From: Karalla daura
Lineage: Eukaryota; Chordata; Actinopteri; Chaetodontiformes; Leiognathidae
NCBI GenBank assembly: GCA_029224185.1
Contig: CM055191.1
Coordinates: forward strand, 21,008,172-21,072,171
Direction: 5' to 3'
DNA: 64,000 nucleotides
Made by a program: the position numbers and the translations under genes. A model generated the notes under the pieces. The model was not told where the DNA came from and made no database searches. It saw only the letters and a program-made list of their open reading frames with translations. Of this stretch, positions 1 through 13,200 are shown piece by piece (within the stretch, counting starts at the first letter, position 1; each line of letters opens with the position of its first letter).

Positions 1-965
1 TTGCATGGGAATTCACAAACAGTCTGCATGGCAGTGATCACGTATGGTGGTGATGTGGGTTAACTACTGCTGAAGTCCTCCAAGACCCGGACATTTCTCT
101 GCGATATCGAAGAGCCCTGTTGATGTGAGCCACGCTTCGGGTCAAAGGTCGAAAAAACAACAGAGGCGTCGTGTTTGGAGATTTTGAACAGGAATGAGAT
201 CGCAATCACCGGCTGGAGTGTGAACTACCCCACAGTGCTTCTCATATTTTCTCAAATATCTTGCTTTATAAGACTGTACCTTAAACATATAAGATGCTGC
301 GTGGTAATCGCGATCGTCAATGAGTGAAATTGCACCGTGTTGAGCAGCTCCAGCTAAAGATTGGGGTTTCGTGTCTCCCCACCTCATCTGCTCCAAAGTT
401 GACCAACCGATTGCTCATCCGCTAACCAATCTGCCTGCAGCTCTGTCTGCCTTTCCTCCGACTCCTGGGGGAAATATCTGGCTGCTGAACACTCGGGCGG
501 TGTTAACACGTTACTGATGTTCGCCGCCTCCGTCTGCCTGTGCGGTAGGTCGGAGCTACGGAGCGGCCCAGGACAACCAAAACCAGCCAGGCCAGCAGAG
601 ACGGGCGGCAGCTATTCCTCGTAAGGGGACCTAGGATGGACGAGTGGAGTATTAACCCCTGTCCTCTGGGGTTGGTTTAATCAGTAATGCCTCGGTGCTA
701 TTTTACCAGCTCTTTCAAAATCTGCTCTTCAGTCCGTGCAATGTGCTAAGCACTATGCGGTCTAATCTATGCTGTATTTACCATGCATCTGAAGTGCTTT
801 TTTCTTTTTTTTTTTAATTCTAGGTCCCCTTCAAAGGAGTATAAATTACACATTGACGTATCCCTGCTATTTTTGCAGCATTGCTCTATCTCTAGCATCA
901 CGTACGGAAAGAATACAAGTCTTGAAGACCAGAGCAGTGACCTGCTGCATACTACTAACTGACTA

Positions 966-1017
<52 letters not shown>

Positions 1018-1069
1018 GGTATCCACATTTGGAAGCGTCGGCATGGCATGATTCCTGCACTGTGCCCAC
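1..1069 (-). other. klhl32: klhl32 intron, left edge (gene continues outside)
   Basis: Non-coding sequence downstream, in klhl32 sense, of its last visible exon. The donor is GG|gtgggc at 1070/1069. The expected last coding exon, which carries the final kelch blade and C-terminus, was looked for on the minus strand and not seen. It should therefore lie left of the window. Apart from the ATCT repeat beside the exon, nothing recognisable was found. Confidence 0.7.
965..1017. repeat. (ATCT)n tetranucleotide microsatellite
   Basis: About 13 uninterrupted ATCT units, reading AGAT on the klhl32 sense strand. The tract lies about 50 bases past the donor of the last visible klhl32 exon. Confidence 0.97.
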
Positions 1070-1696
1070 CCGTGAGGAGGCTGAAGGAGCAGCGCGTCCA
1101 CTGGTCCAGGTCCATGTTGTAGGAGTCGATGTGGCGGACCAGGATGCGGTCGTTGTTGTAGTCCAGGTCGTTCCCGCCCAGCACGTAGAGCTGCCTCCTC
1201 ACCGCCGCCATGACGTGGTAGACCCGCCTCTGCAACATGGGACTGCGGGCCAACCACTGGTCCTGAGGAGGAGGCGGTGGAGGCGGAGGTGGAGGCGGAG
1301 GTGGTGTAGAGGGGATACGGTCGGAGGGAAGCAGATGGAGGGTAAGAAAGGAGGAAGAAAATGATAGGATGCAGATGAGAAGGAGGTGAGATGTAGAGAG
1401 AAGGGAGGGAGGGAGAGAGAAACAGAGAGGGTGGGAAGGGAAGGGATGGGAAGCGGGATGAATAAGAAGATTAATATTTAAGCATATCCATGCATGGGTA
1501 ATTGATGTATGCTCAGTGCTAGATAAATAACGTGACACTGGAGCTCTGGTTCCTACTAATGACTTCCCTCCCTATTTCTAATCATATGTTTCAGCCACTC
1601 CATTTTACACCCAGGATCCCTGCTCATTTCACTAAGTGTGTCGAAGCTTATTTTGTGTCAGTGTGTGCGTGCGAGTGTTTGATTGAGGCAGAGAAT

Positions 1697-1786
<90 letters not shown>

Positions 1787-2029
1787 CTGCTGGGAGCTGA
1801 CGGGTGGCCATCTGTTGAGGGGAGAGTGGGTGGGGGGTTGCTGTTGCTCTGGCAGGTGAATGTAGATTCATGGTGAATACAAATGAGACCATCTCTCCCT
1901 CTCTCTTCCATTCGCTTCTTCATTCCCCCGCTTCCACGCCGTCATGTACAAACACAGACCCATATGGATGTGCGCCTTACGCACACATACACACGCCGCA
2001 TACCTCCATATATATATATATATATATTT

Positions 2030-2088
<59 letters not shown>

Positions 2089-5000
2089 CAGCCTCACAGA
2101 GAGCCAGCGCTCTTGAACAGTCGGCTCATATGCACACAAACGGAGAGCGCGGCTCGCGTTCCACTGCAGACACACACTCACACTTTTCCCCTCTCGTAGG
2201 ATCGAGTGAAAACTGTGAGAAAAAAAGATCGGTCGCTTTGTGGATACAGGATAATAGCTTACCACCTTATTTTTGGAACTATAAACATGACGAATAACTG
2301 CTAATTCTCTCTATAAAGAGAGAGAGTTGTGACTTTTTTTTTTTAACATAGTTTTCCTGTTTTGCCAGATGCCATAGGTTCTCATTAGTTCCCATATGGT
2401 GTAAAAATCAATTAGCAGACTCTTGACACCTGCCTATTGTGTAATTCATCACGGTGAACATAATGTCTGCATTAATCTTTGAAGAAGAAAAAAAAGCTGC
2501 TATTGTTTCGCCGGTGCCCACGTGAGGATTATTTTTCACGAGTGTGCGCTGCATCGCTCCAACTGGCAAGTCAAGTCAGCCACAGCTTTGTCTGGGCAAA
2601 CAGGATTCCCTCTTTGTCCCACAGCCTTGAAGCCTGAAGCAATCAAAGATCTTGAATATATATCTGATATAACTACAATTTCTACCCACGAGTGGTCTAC
2701 GCTCTACCTATGAGTGGCCAAAACACAGTGAGGTCAGGACTGAGGCACAATTGCCTACTAGCTGCTGAAAAAACACTCTCAAACATTCTTTAAACCTCAA
2801 CAAAGCAAGCAAAAGAGAGACTTATATCAATCTATAAACCAGTCATATGAATCATGCGAGGCTGGGGTCAAGTCATGTCAACTATCGATCGCTGCGTTTC
2901 AAGTTGTGTGTCGTCTTAAATCTTGGAGGAAATAGTCTGCAGTATAAATAATGTCTTGTTCTCGCGGACAGCCCTGAGAGCGGCTGGATGAAGCAGTGCA
3001 GTCGTGAAAGTCCATGAAACCAAGACAAAACTGAGCTGAAAGACGCTATGAAGCCATGGCGATTCGTCTCAGCTCTTCATGCCAGCTCTTTCATTTATTT
3101 TTAAACTCCATCTCTGGGACTCTCTACTGTAAAAGCAGCAGTTTACAATTACATAGAATTCTTACATAGAACAAAAATACGTAAATCATGTGACACCATT
3201 TACCTGGTCGGGGTCATACACCATCAGTCGGTTCTGGTACTGAGCTGTGTTTGTCACCCCGCCTGTAACACACAGGAGGGCAGAAGACTTAGACCCTGAT
3301 GTGCACCGGAATCGAGGGATCGAGGTGAGGCGCGGGGCCTCTGAGCTCCCTCCCACCTGAGACCCAGAGCAGGTTGTCGGCCACGCAGCCGGCGTGGCAG
3401 GACAGCGAGCGGTCGAAGGGCTGGACGAACATCCACTTGTTCCTCTTGGGGCAGTAGCGCTCCACGGAGGGCAGCACCTGCCTCAGCTCGTTCCTGCCCC
3501 CCACCGCGTACAGGAACTGGCCCAGGGCGCCCAGCACAAAGTGTTCCCTGCACGCCTTCATGGGGGCGATCTCAGTCCAGCTGTTGGCCCGGGGGTCGTA
3601 GCGGCAGGCGGTCCGCACGGCGCACGTCCTCCCCGTGGCGTGCTCCACCTCCCCGCCCACCACGAACAGGAAGTTGCCCATGACGGCCACGCAGTGGTGG
3701 CTGCGGCCGGTGGGCATGGGCGTCAGCTCGCTCCAGTTGGAGCCGCCCGCCACGCGCACGTGCTCCTGCGCGGCCGGGTTGAAGTAGCGCAGCTCGCGGA
3801 CCCGGCTCACCTCGCGCTTGCGGCCGCCGGCGATGTAGAGCGTGAGGGACTGGAAGCGGGGCCGGGTGCGGGCCGACTGGCGCAGGGGCTGGGCGTACGT
3901 GGCGCGGTGGTACTCCAGGGCCTCCTCCACCAGGGCGCCGGCCGTGGGGCTGGACTGGACCAGCGGGTGGCTGCGGGAAAGGTGGTGCAGCGTGGGGACG
4001 TCCATCAGGCCGTAGCGGACGTGCTGGAGGAGGTCCTCCGTGTACTGGTAGCGGCAGTCGTGCTCCAGCCAAAGCACCACCAACTACACACACATACAGG
4101 AGAGCGAGTGGTGTTACAATGGATATGCATATTATGACAACAAAAGATTGACTTGTGGATTGTCTATGGACTCTAAATTCTAAATTGTTAGCCATCAGTC
4201 CATCTATCTATGTATACTGTCTTGCTTCTGCCCGCCTGTCCGTCCTGAGTGATCCCCTCCTCTGTCTCTCACCCTGAGGTTTCTCCCTTTCTTTTCCCTG
4301 TCAGGGTTTCTCTTGGGTCGTTCCACAGCCTTCGCGAGGGTGTAAGGGTAGGGGGGTGTTGACTAAGTCATTTTCTGTTCATATTGTTGCTCACTTTGTA
4401 AAGTGCCTTGAGATCACATCTGTTATGAACTCGCACTGAAATAGGGTTGAGTTAAGTTATCCAGGGTGTATTCCCTGTACCATTAGGTACAAAGTGGGTT
4501 CAAGGGTGGGGAGTTAGTTTCTTATCCTATTACTTTAACACCTTAGATGGACTGGGATGTAGTTTGTGGACCAAAGAAATCCAAATAACTAATTTGAAAC
4601 ATTATGTAATCTATTTCCACATCCATCCACTATTATCTTTCCGACAAAGAGAGTACAACCAGTGCAATGGACGGCATGTGCACCACTGACTCTCACACTG
4701 AACATGTGGGACCTTCTTGCTGGGGGCGATATCGCTAACCACTCATTCACCGTGGGGTCCATCATCTCAGTTCAGATCAGTCCAATTGAATTCAATTTGG
4801 TTCAATTCAGAAAGACGAGGTCAAGAGCAGAGAGGGGGAGGAAAGAATAAAGGGTGTGAGAAAAGGGAAGTTGAGACGCGGGGAAGAAAATAGGAGAGGA
4901 ATGAGAGGGAAAAGCAGGGAAGCGGCAAGGCTGTTGTTAGTGTGGGACTGCTAATCATACAGTAATTATTTTTTCAAGACAGCTACAGGCTAGACTGAGG

Positions 5001-5590
5001 CAAGCCAGCACTGCATACATACTCGCCGACACTCACAGGCGAGTACTTATTAATCAGCAGCATTCAATATAGAGACTGTAAATATCCAAAGGCTCCCTCC
5101 TTTGTTTAGTGCGCGCGGATCGGGCTGCAAAGGAGGGATTAAATTGAACTTGAGAGCGGTGGAAGGTTATTTAGCCGGCGACGAGGTGTGAATGTGGGCG
5201 AGATGACGGGAGATCACCGACGCCATTATCGGGAAAACAAAGTGGTTTTTCACGTAATCTTTGGAGAGACGGAGGCAGGGTTCCGGAGGCAGCCGGGGCT
5301 GATTCCAGCAGGGATGAACACGGACGAACCAGACAAAAGTATCACAGTATCACGGCTCAAATCAAAACCCAGTGTCTGGTGTGTGATGTATAGACAAATA
5401 CTCAACGTCCCAGTCTACCAGCCCCCCAATCCTCCAAAGGAGTGAATATGCAACAAACATGCAAGTCAGGCCTGTCTTTTTGTGCTATCAGTGCCACTCT
5501 CCTGTCTCCACCTCCCTTTCTTCATCGCTCACCCTGCCTCTCTCCTCCTCATTGCTCTGAAGTGACAGTATATGTGTGTATTTCTGAGGC

Positions 5591-5627
<37 letters not shown>

Positions 5628-5848
5628 GCGTGCCTGCGTGCATGTGCTCTACGGCAGCTGACTGTGAAGGTCACGCTGCATCACACAACTTCCTCAGGGC
5701 ACAGAATAAATCAACTCCTTCTCCCTCCTTCCCCTCCGCGCTGAAAGAGAAAGTGTGTGTATGTGTGTGTGTGTGTGTGTGTGTGCGCGTGTGTGTGTGT
5801 GCGTGCCTACGAGTGTGAAAAGGGGAGTGCGAGACCACAAAAGGGAAG

Positions 5849-5879
<31 letters not shown>

Positions 5880-8800
5880 GGGGTTGAGCGAAAGAGATAG
5901 TGGGGAAGAGAGGTAAGGGGAGGTGTGGAGGGAGGAGGGCGCGGAAGAAAGGCAGAGCAAAGGATGGCAAGAAGGAGGAGAGAGGGGGGAAAAAAACAAA
6001 GCTGGAGAAAATGTGATTTCCAGAGCGTGAGAGACTCTAAGAAAACTCTGAGTGACAATGATTGACGGCCAAGCTATATCAGTCCGGTACTGGCGTCCCT
6101 CCCCACCCACCCCACCCCCAGCCTTTCGGACGACGGCCCCCGCTTGCCATTCGCTTCCGTCTGATGCCCAAATTAACCTTCTGGGCGAAGTGAAGGAGGC
6201 CCAAAGCAGCCTAATCAGAGGCTGATTATGGCGGCGGCGGCTGGCTAAAGGGTCAGGGTAATTGTGCCATCAGAGGCCTGATTGTTTTCAATCAGACGGG
6301 CGGCCGAGTGACAGCTGGGGGATTGGGGCCCTGATGGAGCCGCGGTGGGCCTAATCAGAGAGGAGAGGGGGAGAGAGATCGGAGGGGGGAGAGGTGTGGA
6401 GGGTTGGGGGGCTGATTGGAGCAAATGAACAGTCAAAACAGTAAGTCTCCACCCCGCACTGCCGCTTCACTCCACACATCCCGGCACTTCATGACAGGTA
6501 GGCGCACGCGTCGGACTGGTGCACGACGCACGCATGGCACGTGCACGCAGCCGGAGTGAGTCCCGCCCCCTGCCTATCTGCTGTACTACAAACAAACAGC
6601 ACAAGGAGATGCAGCTGCCAGCCTGGTGTGTGCGCTTTGTGTGTTGGCATCAGAACGCCATGTGTTCACACCGACGAGCTGAGCTGATTGTCTCTGACTG
6701 TTTAATAATCAAAATATTACCATACTCATATCGCCCCAACCACCCTCGCTTCCACAGCACTCGTATGGAAAACCCATGACCATTCAAGCGCACACGCGCG
6801 GACAGGCACATGCGCAGACTTCCAGTACCTTCCAGATCTCCTCCTCGCTGAGGGAGGTGAGGCGGTCGCTCTTCAGCACCTCCCGGAGGAGGCGGTAGGG
6901 CAGCTGCAGGGCCTCGTCCTGTCTGCTATGGCTCAGCTCAGACAGATGCTCCACCAGGAAGCCCACCACGGCCTCCTCCAGGGCAGGGAGGTGGAACAGG
7001 TCGGCCACGCGGTACAGCTCCAGGTAGTTCACGCTGCTCAGCTCCTGCAGGGCAAATACATGAATTTACCATGGATTCATAACATCACTGACAAATGTGA
7101 AGAGATAGAATTTTCTGATGTTATACATGTGTTGTTATACATGTGTTTGTATACATGTGTTTGAGCCAAATATATATATAAACATATGAAAAAATACGTT
7201 TCTATTCTTAGAATAAACAGGTAAACAGTATGTATTGCATAAGAACAAAGAAATGTTTTTTTCTCATCCTCTAGGGACACAATCTATGTCAGACATATAC
7301 AGAATGTAAACATTAAAGGCAACATTTAAGGACAGACGGAGAGAAGGGCAGGCTGGCTCGTGAAGACAGTGAAGCCTGATGGTGTAATAAGACTGCCATC
7401 TTCTGGCTGTCTTGCAGCACATGCTCTGTCCAAGTGCATCTGTACGAAGTGCATCTGCTTGTACATCCACCTCCACAGCTGGTAATAGACACAACTTCAC
7501 CTTACCAGAATCGGCTTATGTCTGTATTGAAATACAGTATATATCCGTTTTACTGCTGTTACATGACCTGTATTTACTTTTGAAAAAACAGTCTCAGAAA
7601 TATGTTTTGAACCTTGAGATAAGATGAGGATTTTGAAACAATCACACCGATGCTTCTACGACATGCGACAACAGCAGTCACCGCACATACGGTACGTGCC
7701 AATGGAAATGTCATTGCGATCACTTCAGACGAGAGAGTATAACGCTGCCATAACCGGCAAGTGTGGCATTGATCAGTTTTTCAATATTCAATTAACCCAT
7801 CAGCATCCCTCACATCAGAGCTGGATGATCCCGACCGGCTGATACATCTGATTTTCAGTCCAGCGTGTAATGTGATTGGGTTGCCCTCGGTTATGCGCTC
7901 TCCGCGGTAAATAAATAAAGTAGTCGGCTGACATGTTGTGTAAACAAGGGTGTTAGCCGGTACAGAGAGAGACAAACAACAACAACAAAGAAATCATTAA
8001 CTTATTCAAGAGACGCGGATGCATTCTCTGGATGTGTGACAAGTGTGACACAATCAAGGCACAAAGCAGATAAGACAACATATGACTGAAAAACGTATCT
8101 TTTTCTTCGTTTTGTCATTTTAGTGAGGGCCAGTCACTGTAAATCAATGATTGGGTTTTCTGTCCACCAGATGGCACATTTGAGCTAAATTTACTGTTGT
8201 GATGTAATTGTCCAGGCTGGCATGTTAAAATACACTTAATAGAGATGATGGTCCGGTTGCGGGGATTAGAAGTAGTCTTTATATAATTAGCACCGCAGAG
8301 GATGTGAAGGTGAGTGATTCTGAAACCCCTGCAGACTTAATGGATCCCGGGAAACATGGGGCACTGCGCGCTGGACGCCTCAGAGTGGTGCTGCTCTGCC
8401 ACAGCTCGACTCAACCTGATTTGTCTTTATCCGCGGCAGCTTTTGGCAGCGTCGCCAGAGGACAGCAGGCTGACTTTGCCACTGTTCCAACAGATCTGTC
8501 TTGGTCTCAGTCGTAAACTACACGAATCAAGCAGCGGGGTGGCCCAGTTCAGCAGGGGGGCCTGGATTCATACGCCTTGGCTGACGAGAGTCCAAACCAC
8601 TGAAGTGCCCTTGATCAGCACACCGAGTCCGTACAGCTTTAACCCCTTCTCCCCTGCACACACACACTATTAAATAAGATTGAGGCTGACTGGGAATTGC
8701 TACAATATGTGCGACGTGAGATGAGGGCCTGAGCCGGGAGACAGTTAGCTTAGCGGACAGATGGGAAACAGGAAGTTAACCAATAACCCCTTTACCAGTA

Positions 8801-10201
8801 CCGCTGAAACTCAGAATATCATGTGTTATGTCATTTGCTGAATCGACCTTTTTCCCTAGTGGTCCGGTCCATAGACTTAACTTCCAGTCACTCATAAACA
8901 CATCAAAACAAATGGACACCGGGTGAGTTTTCTCAACAAGCTTACCGCCTTTACCTAAATTAGTTGAATTTTTGAGAAGTGTTGAGGAAAGCTCTGCCAC
9001 CGCATACAAAGTTTTCCACAAAAGAATTTGTCCACAGCTATCAAGATAAGTAGAGATACAACTGTTAGTTGCTACTGAGCTGTTAGCCCGTCTACTGTGA
9101 GGCCTAGATAATGTGTAGTATAAGCGGATATAATAATTGAACTGATATGGTGTCCCATTGTTGCGTTTATGGTTGTCCAGGTGAACGCCCTCTCTGTGGC
9201 AGCAATAACATTAGCCTAGCGCTAACATCAGCATGTGTGTGTTTGTGTGTATTTGGGTGTAGCTGGATTAAAAGCAAAATGTCTTGTAGAACTCGTTCTA
9301 CATCGGAAATCGGCCGGAGACGAATCAGTACGGCAACATAATAACACTCAAATGTGATGGACGGGTTCCGCCCACAGCTGGATGCTTAGTTGTGGGCGAG
9401 TTTCTCCCCCTTCGTTGCTACTACATTGTTCCTCGCTTGTCGGCGGCGATATTTTTACATAGGATAAGTCTGGGAATCTCATAAATATTCATGGTGCACC
9501 GTCATCCGATTGTCCCGTTGAGCAGTGACGTCGGCCCGCGGCAGTAGTTGCTTTACATGTCATCTCCTTATTTCCAGTTGAAAAACGCAGAAATGTGAAA
9601 AGGGTTTATCGACTCTCCCAAAAAGCACCAAGCACATTGGTGAGCTACACAGGTGCTGGTAGATTCTGTATGGGCATATGTTTTACTCAGGAGACATAAC
9701 TAACAGGAAACACAGATTAAGGGTAAGTAAAATATATTATTATATGTATGATATTTTAAGGCCATGTCAGTATTTTATTGTAAAAATTGTGCAGCTGATG
9801 TCAATATTTTTTATCACCACATAATAGAAGTGCATCATTTCCCATAACGAATGGAGCTCTTCCAGAAAATCACTTATGAGGATTCATGCCGTTCCACCCT
9901 TTGTCTTGAGAAGAATACCCATTTGTGCCGAGAGCACTTGAGAGTTGGTTTCTGAAACTAATACAATAAACATGTGAAATCAGTCCCAACACGAAGGCTA
10001 GTCCACTTCAGGCTGAGTGGTCCATTTGTAAATATCCCCGCAGACAGGGTAAAATCGGCCGCTTGTTCCTGAGTGGAACGCACCTTTCAGAACAACACGA
10101 CATTACATCATTTACATGAACAAATCTCCAGTTCCTCTCATTATATTTCCAGCCCACACAGAAAAAGACAGCGGTGCACGCGTGTGTGTGTGTGTGTGTG
10201 C

Positions 10202-10233
<32 letters not shown>

Positions 10234-13200
10234 ACCTGGATGAGGTAGTGGGAGCAGAGACTGAGGAGCTCCAGTAGCTGAAGGTGGCTGCCCGCAGACA
10301 GGACGTCATGGATCACCGTCGGCTCCAGCAGGATCTGTCCACATGAGATAACCAAGGTCACTGGCGCTCATTTGATTTTCTTTTTTTTCTTCGATGCTCT
10401 CGCTTTCATTTATCACAGCACTTGGCTGCAGTTCGCTTCCAGCGTGCTCATATTCTTCCCCGTGCTGCCCTGGCGACTGAAGCGACTGGATTAAAGCGAA
10501 AATGCACCTGCGGTAAATGATCGCACGCCGTTACTCATCGTCACAGCGACCGTATTTCTGATTATGGCCGTCGGTGAAGACGACTTCTGCGAAAAGCACT
10601 GTCTGTTCCCTCGTTTGCCTCTTTTGGTCCTATTTCCAGGCAGCGTGAGTCAGCGAAAGGAATCTGGCGCGACAGCATCAAGGGTGTGATGATTTACAGG
10701 GCCCCTGCGTCTAGACTGACTCCACTCGTTTGGCAGTGCACGCTCAAATATTGACCCCCGATTTCGGACGGCCCCTCATGTCTGATTCCGGCCGGGCCGC
10801 GTCTTATCGTCTTATCGTCTTATCGCGTCACATCTCAAACAGGGCGGCCAGTCATGTGCGCACAACGTATAACAGTTGAAAAGCCAGAGCGCTCCCCGTG
10901 AGGCCTTGGGCGGCAGCTGAGAGCCTCCCTCCGTTTCCCCAATTGCAGTCCATCACAGTCGTTCGACGTAAAGCTCCGCGAGGCGAGCCCAGCCGCCCAG
11001 CCCGTTGCGAGGATCCCGGGAGCCGAGCGAGGTATTTATTGATTAGGAGGCTGCCCTTTGTTGTGTCTGCTCCCGGCGCACACAGACGACCACGCGGAGT
11101 TAAACGCCCTATAAATAACCGGCGCCACGGCCCAATCAGACTAAACGTGCCTGCTGTTACCTGCGGCACAGGGGACTCACCTGCTCCAAATGAAATTTGG
11201 TATTGTTTGGAAAAGGGCAGGAGCAGACCCGTCTGATAATCCATTCAGCAGCGTTGGCCTACATAGCCACGCAGGCGTGACTGCATCAGTAGTGAAAGTG
11301 AGAGAAAAATGACTTCATCACTTGTCTCCCCTGCCTCCTCTGCCGCAGATACAGTGGTGGGCTGAAAACGGTTCCGCAGCACCCATGGCTATCGTGGCTC
11401 GCTACAGCCTACTCAGTGTTTAGGTTTTCAGAAAGCGAAAGAGCGACATTTTGTCCCCTGAAAGGCACAAGCCCGAACATGAACCATGCCGTGTGGAGAC
11501 GTATCGTGAAAAACGTTTTTGTCATGTGTGCCGCTTCACACTCCGTTGTTGCACATTATGCAACACACACACACACACACACACTATTTGACCGCTGTGT
11601 ATTCATGCACAGAGTTAGAAGCAGTAAGTTAGCTTGTTAGAAATGTTATACATGATTAACTAATGTGACTTGAAATGAAATATTTTACCCGTGATTAAAG
11701 CCGCTCAGTGGCCTTTGCTGATATCATTTTTTCTCTCTCTCTCTCTCGCCCTCTCTCCCTCTCCCTCTTCCTCTCTGCAATTAGCTGCATCTGCGCTTTT
11801 ATCACAGTACGGTTTTCTGCTAGGCATGGGCAGTGGTCCAGTTAACCACTCTGCGGCCACGCAGATGCCTTGAATACTGAGCAGCGTTAATGAAATGGAG
11901 GGGCTTCTTTCATTTCCCGAGCTCCACTCTGCACATGCGTTGAGCCCCAGTCAGGGCGGAACTGCTGCCCTCGACCGTCAGTCCGACAAAGGTTTTCTTC
12001 AATGGAGGGTAAAGCTAACCCGCCGGCAGTGCACCAGGTCTCAACATCCCCCGCCTCTTTTATTGGCCGAACATGAGCCAAGGCCAACGGGTAAGGTGAA
12101 ACAACAAACACTTGTCAGCTGGCAGACGGCGGCAGCAGCAGCAGCGATGGAGGCCAATAATAACTGTAATAACCGTAAGTGAACGCTCCCGGTTCGCTCC
12201 TCTCCTCTCCTCTCCCCTCCAGAGACCCACTACAGCTCCAGCTCTTCAACCCTCACGTAGCAGAAGTCAGTTTTGTAATACCGAGGCGGCCCCAGTGTGG
12301 GAGTCGACTGATCTCTGGTGGGAACCGACATTTACTGTACTCGTTACTTCACCTGCAAGAGAGGACAGCGCGAAGGGAGAGGTGCTCCATCCAGGATCTT
12401 ACCTTCGTAGGCTCATGTTATTCTCCTACTTGAGCAAGAAGTGTAAGAGTGAAACTGTCATGTCTTATAAAACCATGGGAACGGGGAAAGATACTCCGAG
12501 GCTCTAATTGGTTGATGTACGCACAGCGTACTGATGTTTGACGTGCCGTCTGAAGATTTATTGAAGTCCCTCAAACGGAGTTCCAGTGTGACAGTATCCA
12601 GCGGCAGCGTGTCCGGCCTATGACATGTGGCTCAAGGATTTTTAGTAGGTCATTATTTACGGCGTGGGGCTAAGCATATTGCCCTCATCTCATCTGCTAT
12701 CATCTCCTCTGGGCAGGCAGGAGCTGAGCCAACCAAAGCAGGGCGGCTTGCAAGCCTGCTGTTGACCTACTTACACTGCCCAGCCACTCACTCTTTGCTC
12801 ATTTCCACTGTGGAAATAAAATTAGGAGTAATTACAAAGTTCCTGGCCTCCCGGTGCACCGCGCAAGCCGCTGGGCTGCCGATTGGAGCGAGCGTCGCTG
12901 CCACTAACAAGGTCAAGGAGGGTTATTAGGAATGATCACACTCTTAGACTCTGCCGGTGGGATGAGAGCGGCAGAACAGCGGCCGCACTTATTGGACCGT
13001 CTCGCTCGCTCTCGCTCTCCTGTGCTCTATTCAGGAACCAGGGCCAGACTATGCAGACACAGAGGAGGGACGGGCTTGCGATCAAATCTGACACAGCACC
13101 TGCAACCCCCCCTGGATAAGACTGGCCGGCCTGATAGTCCCCTCTGACGCTCAGATTAAAGTGATAATCTGCAAATGCCCTGTTGTGATTTATTTTGGTG

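Larger units (their letters stand above)
1263..3203 (-). other. klhl32: klhl32 intron rich in simple repeats
   Basis: Intron between the exons at 3262-3204 and 1262-1070. It contains a long (GT)n tract, an (AT)n tract and a GA-rich stretch near 1330-1450. The acceptor side, read on the minus strand, is a CCN-rich pyrimidine tract (plus-strand GGAGGC repeats at 1265-1303). No other gene was seen. Confidence 0.85.
4084..6828 (-). other. klhl32: klhl32 intron with retroelement remnant and TAATCA-motif cluster
   Basis: Intron between the exons at 7044-6829 and 4083-3357. It holds a decayed teleost-type repeat (about 4235-4470), (GT)n tracts at 5591-5617 and 5754-5801, and purine-rich sequence at 5820-6000. 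A GC-rich stretch with repeated TAATCA/TGATT motifs lies at 6180-6425. No coding sequence was recognised; the long open frames are simple-repeat artefacts. Confidence 0.8.
7045..10235 (-). other. klhl32: klhl32 intron with SINE-like and other repeat fragments
   Basis: Intron between the exons at 10334-10236 and 7044-6829. It contains a tRNA-SINE-like fragment near 8530-8655, a repeat-like stretch at 8690-9400 with a short THAP-like reading frame, and a CA tract touching the upstream donor. The rest is AT-rich and unremarkable. Confidence 0.8.

Noticed and set aside
1632..1923. Thr-His repeat frames over the GT tract
   Set aside because: Pure dinucleotide repeats give endless Thr-His or Val-Cys frames. 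No start context or homology. The same applies at 5594-5818, 24910-25182, 44587-44976 and 54205-54335.
3394..4137. 247-codon plus-strand open frame
   Set aside because: It lies antisense to the klhl32 kelch exon. GC-rich third codon positions keep the complement open. Its protein is Ala/Gly/Val-rich without family features.
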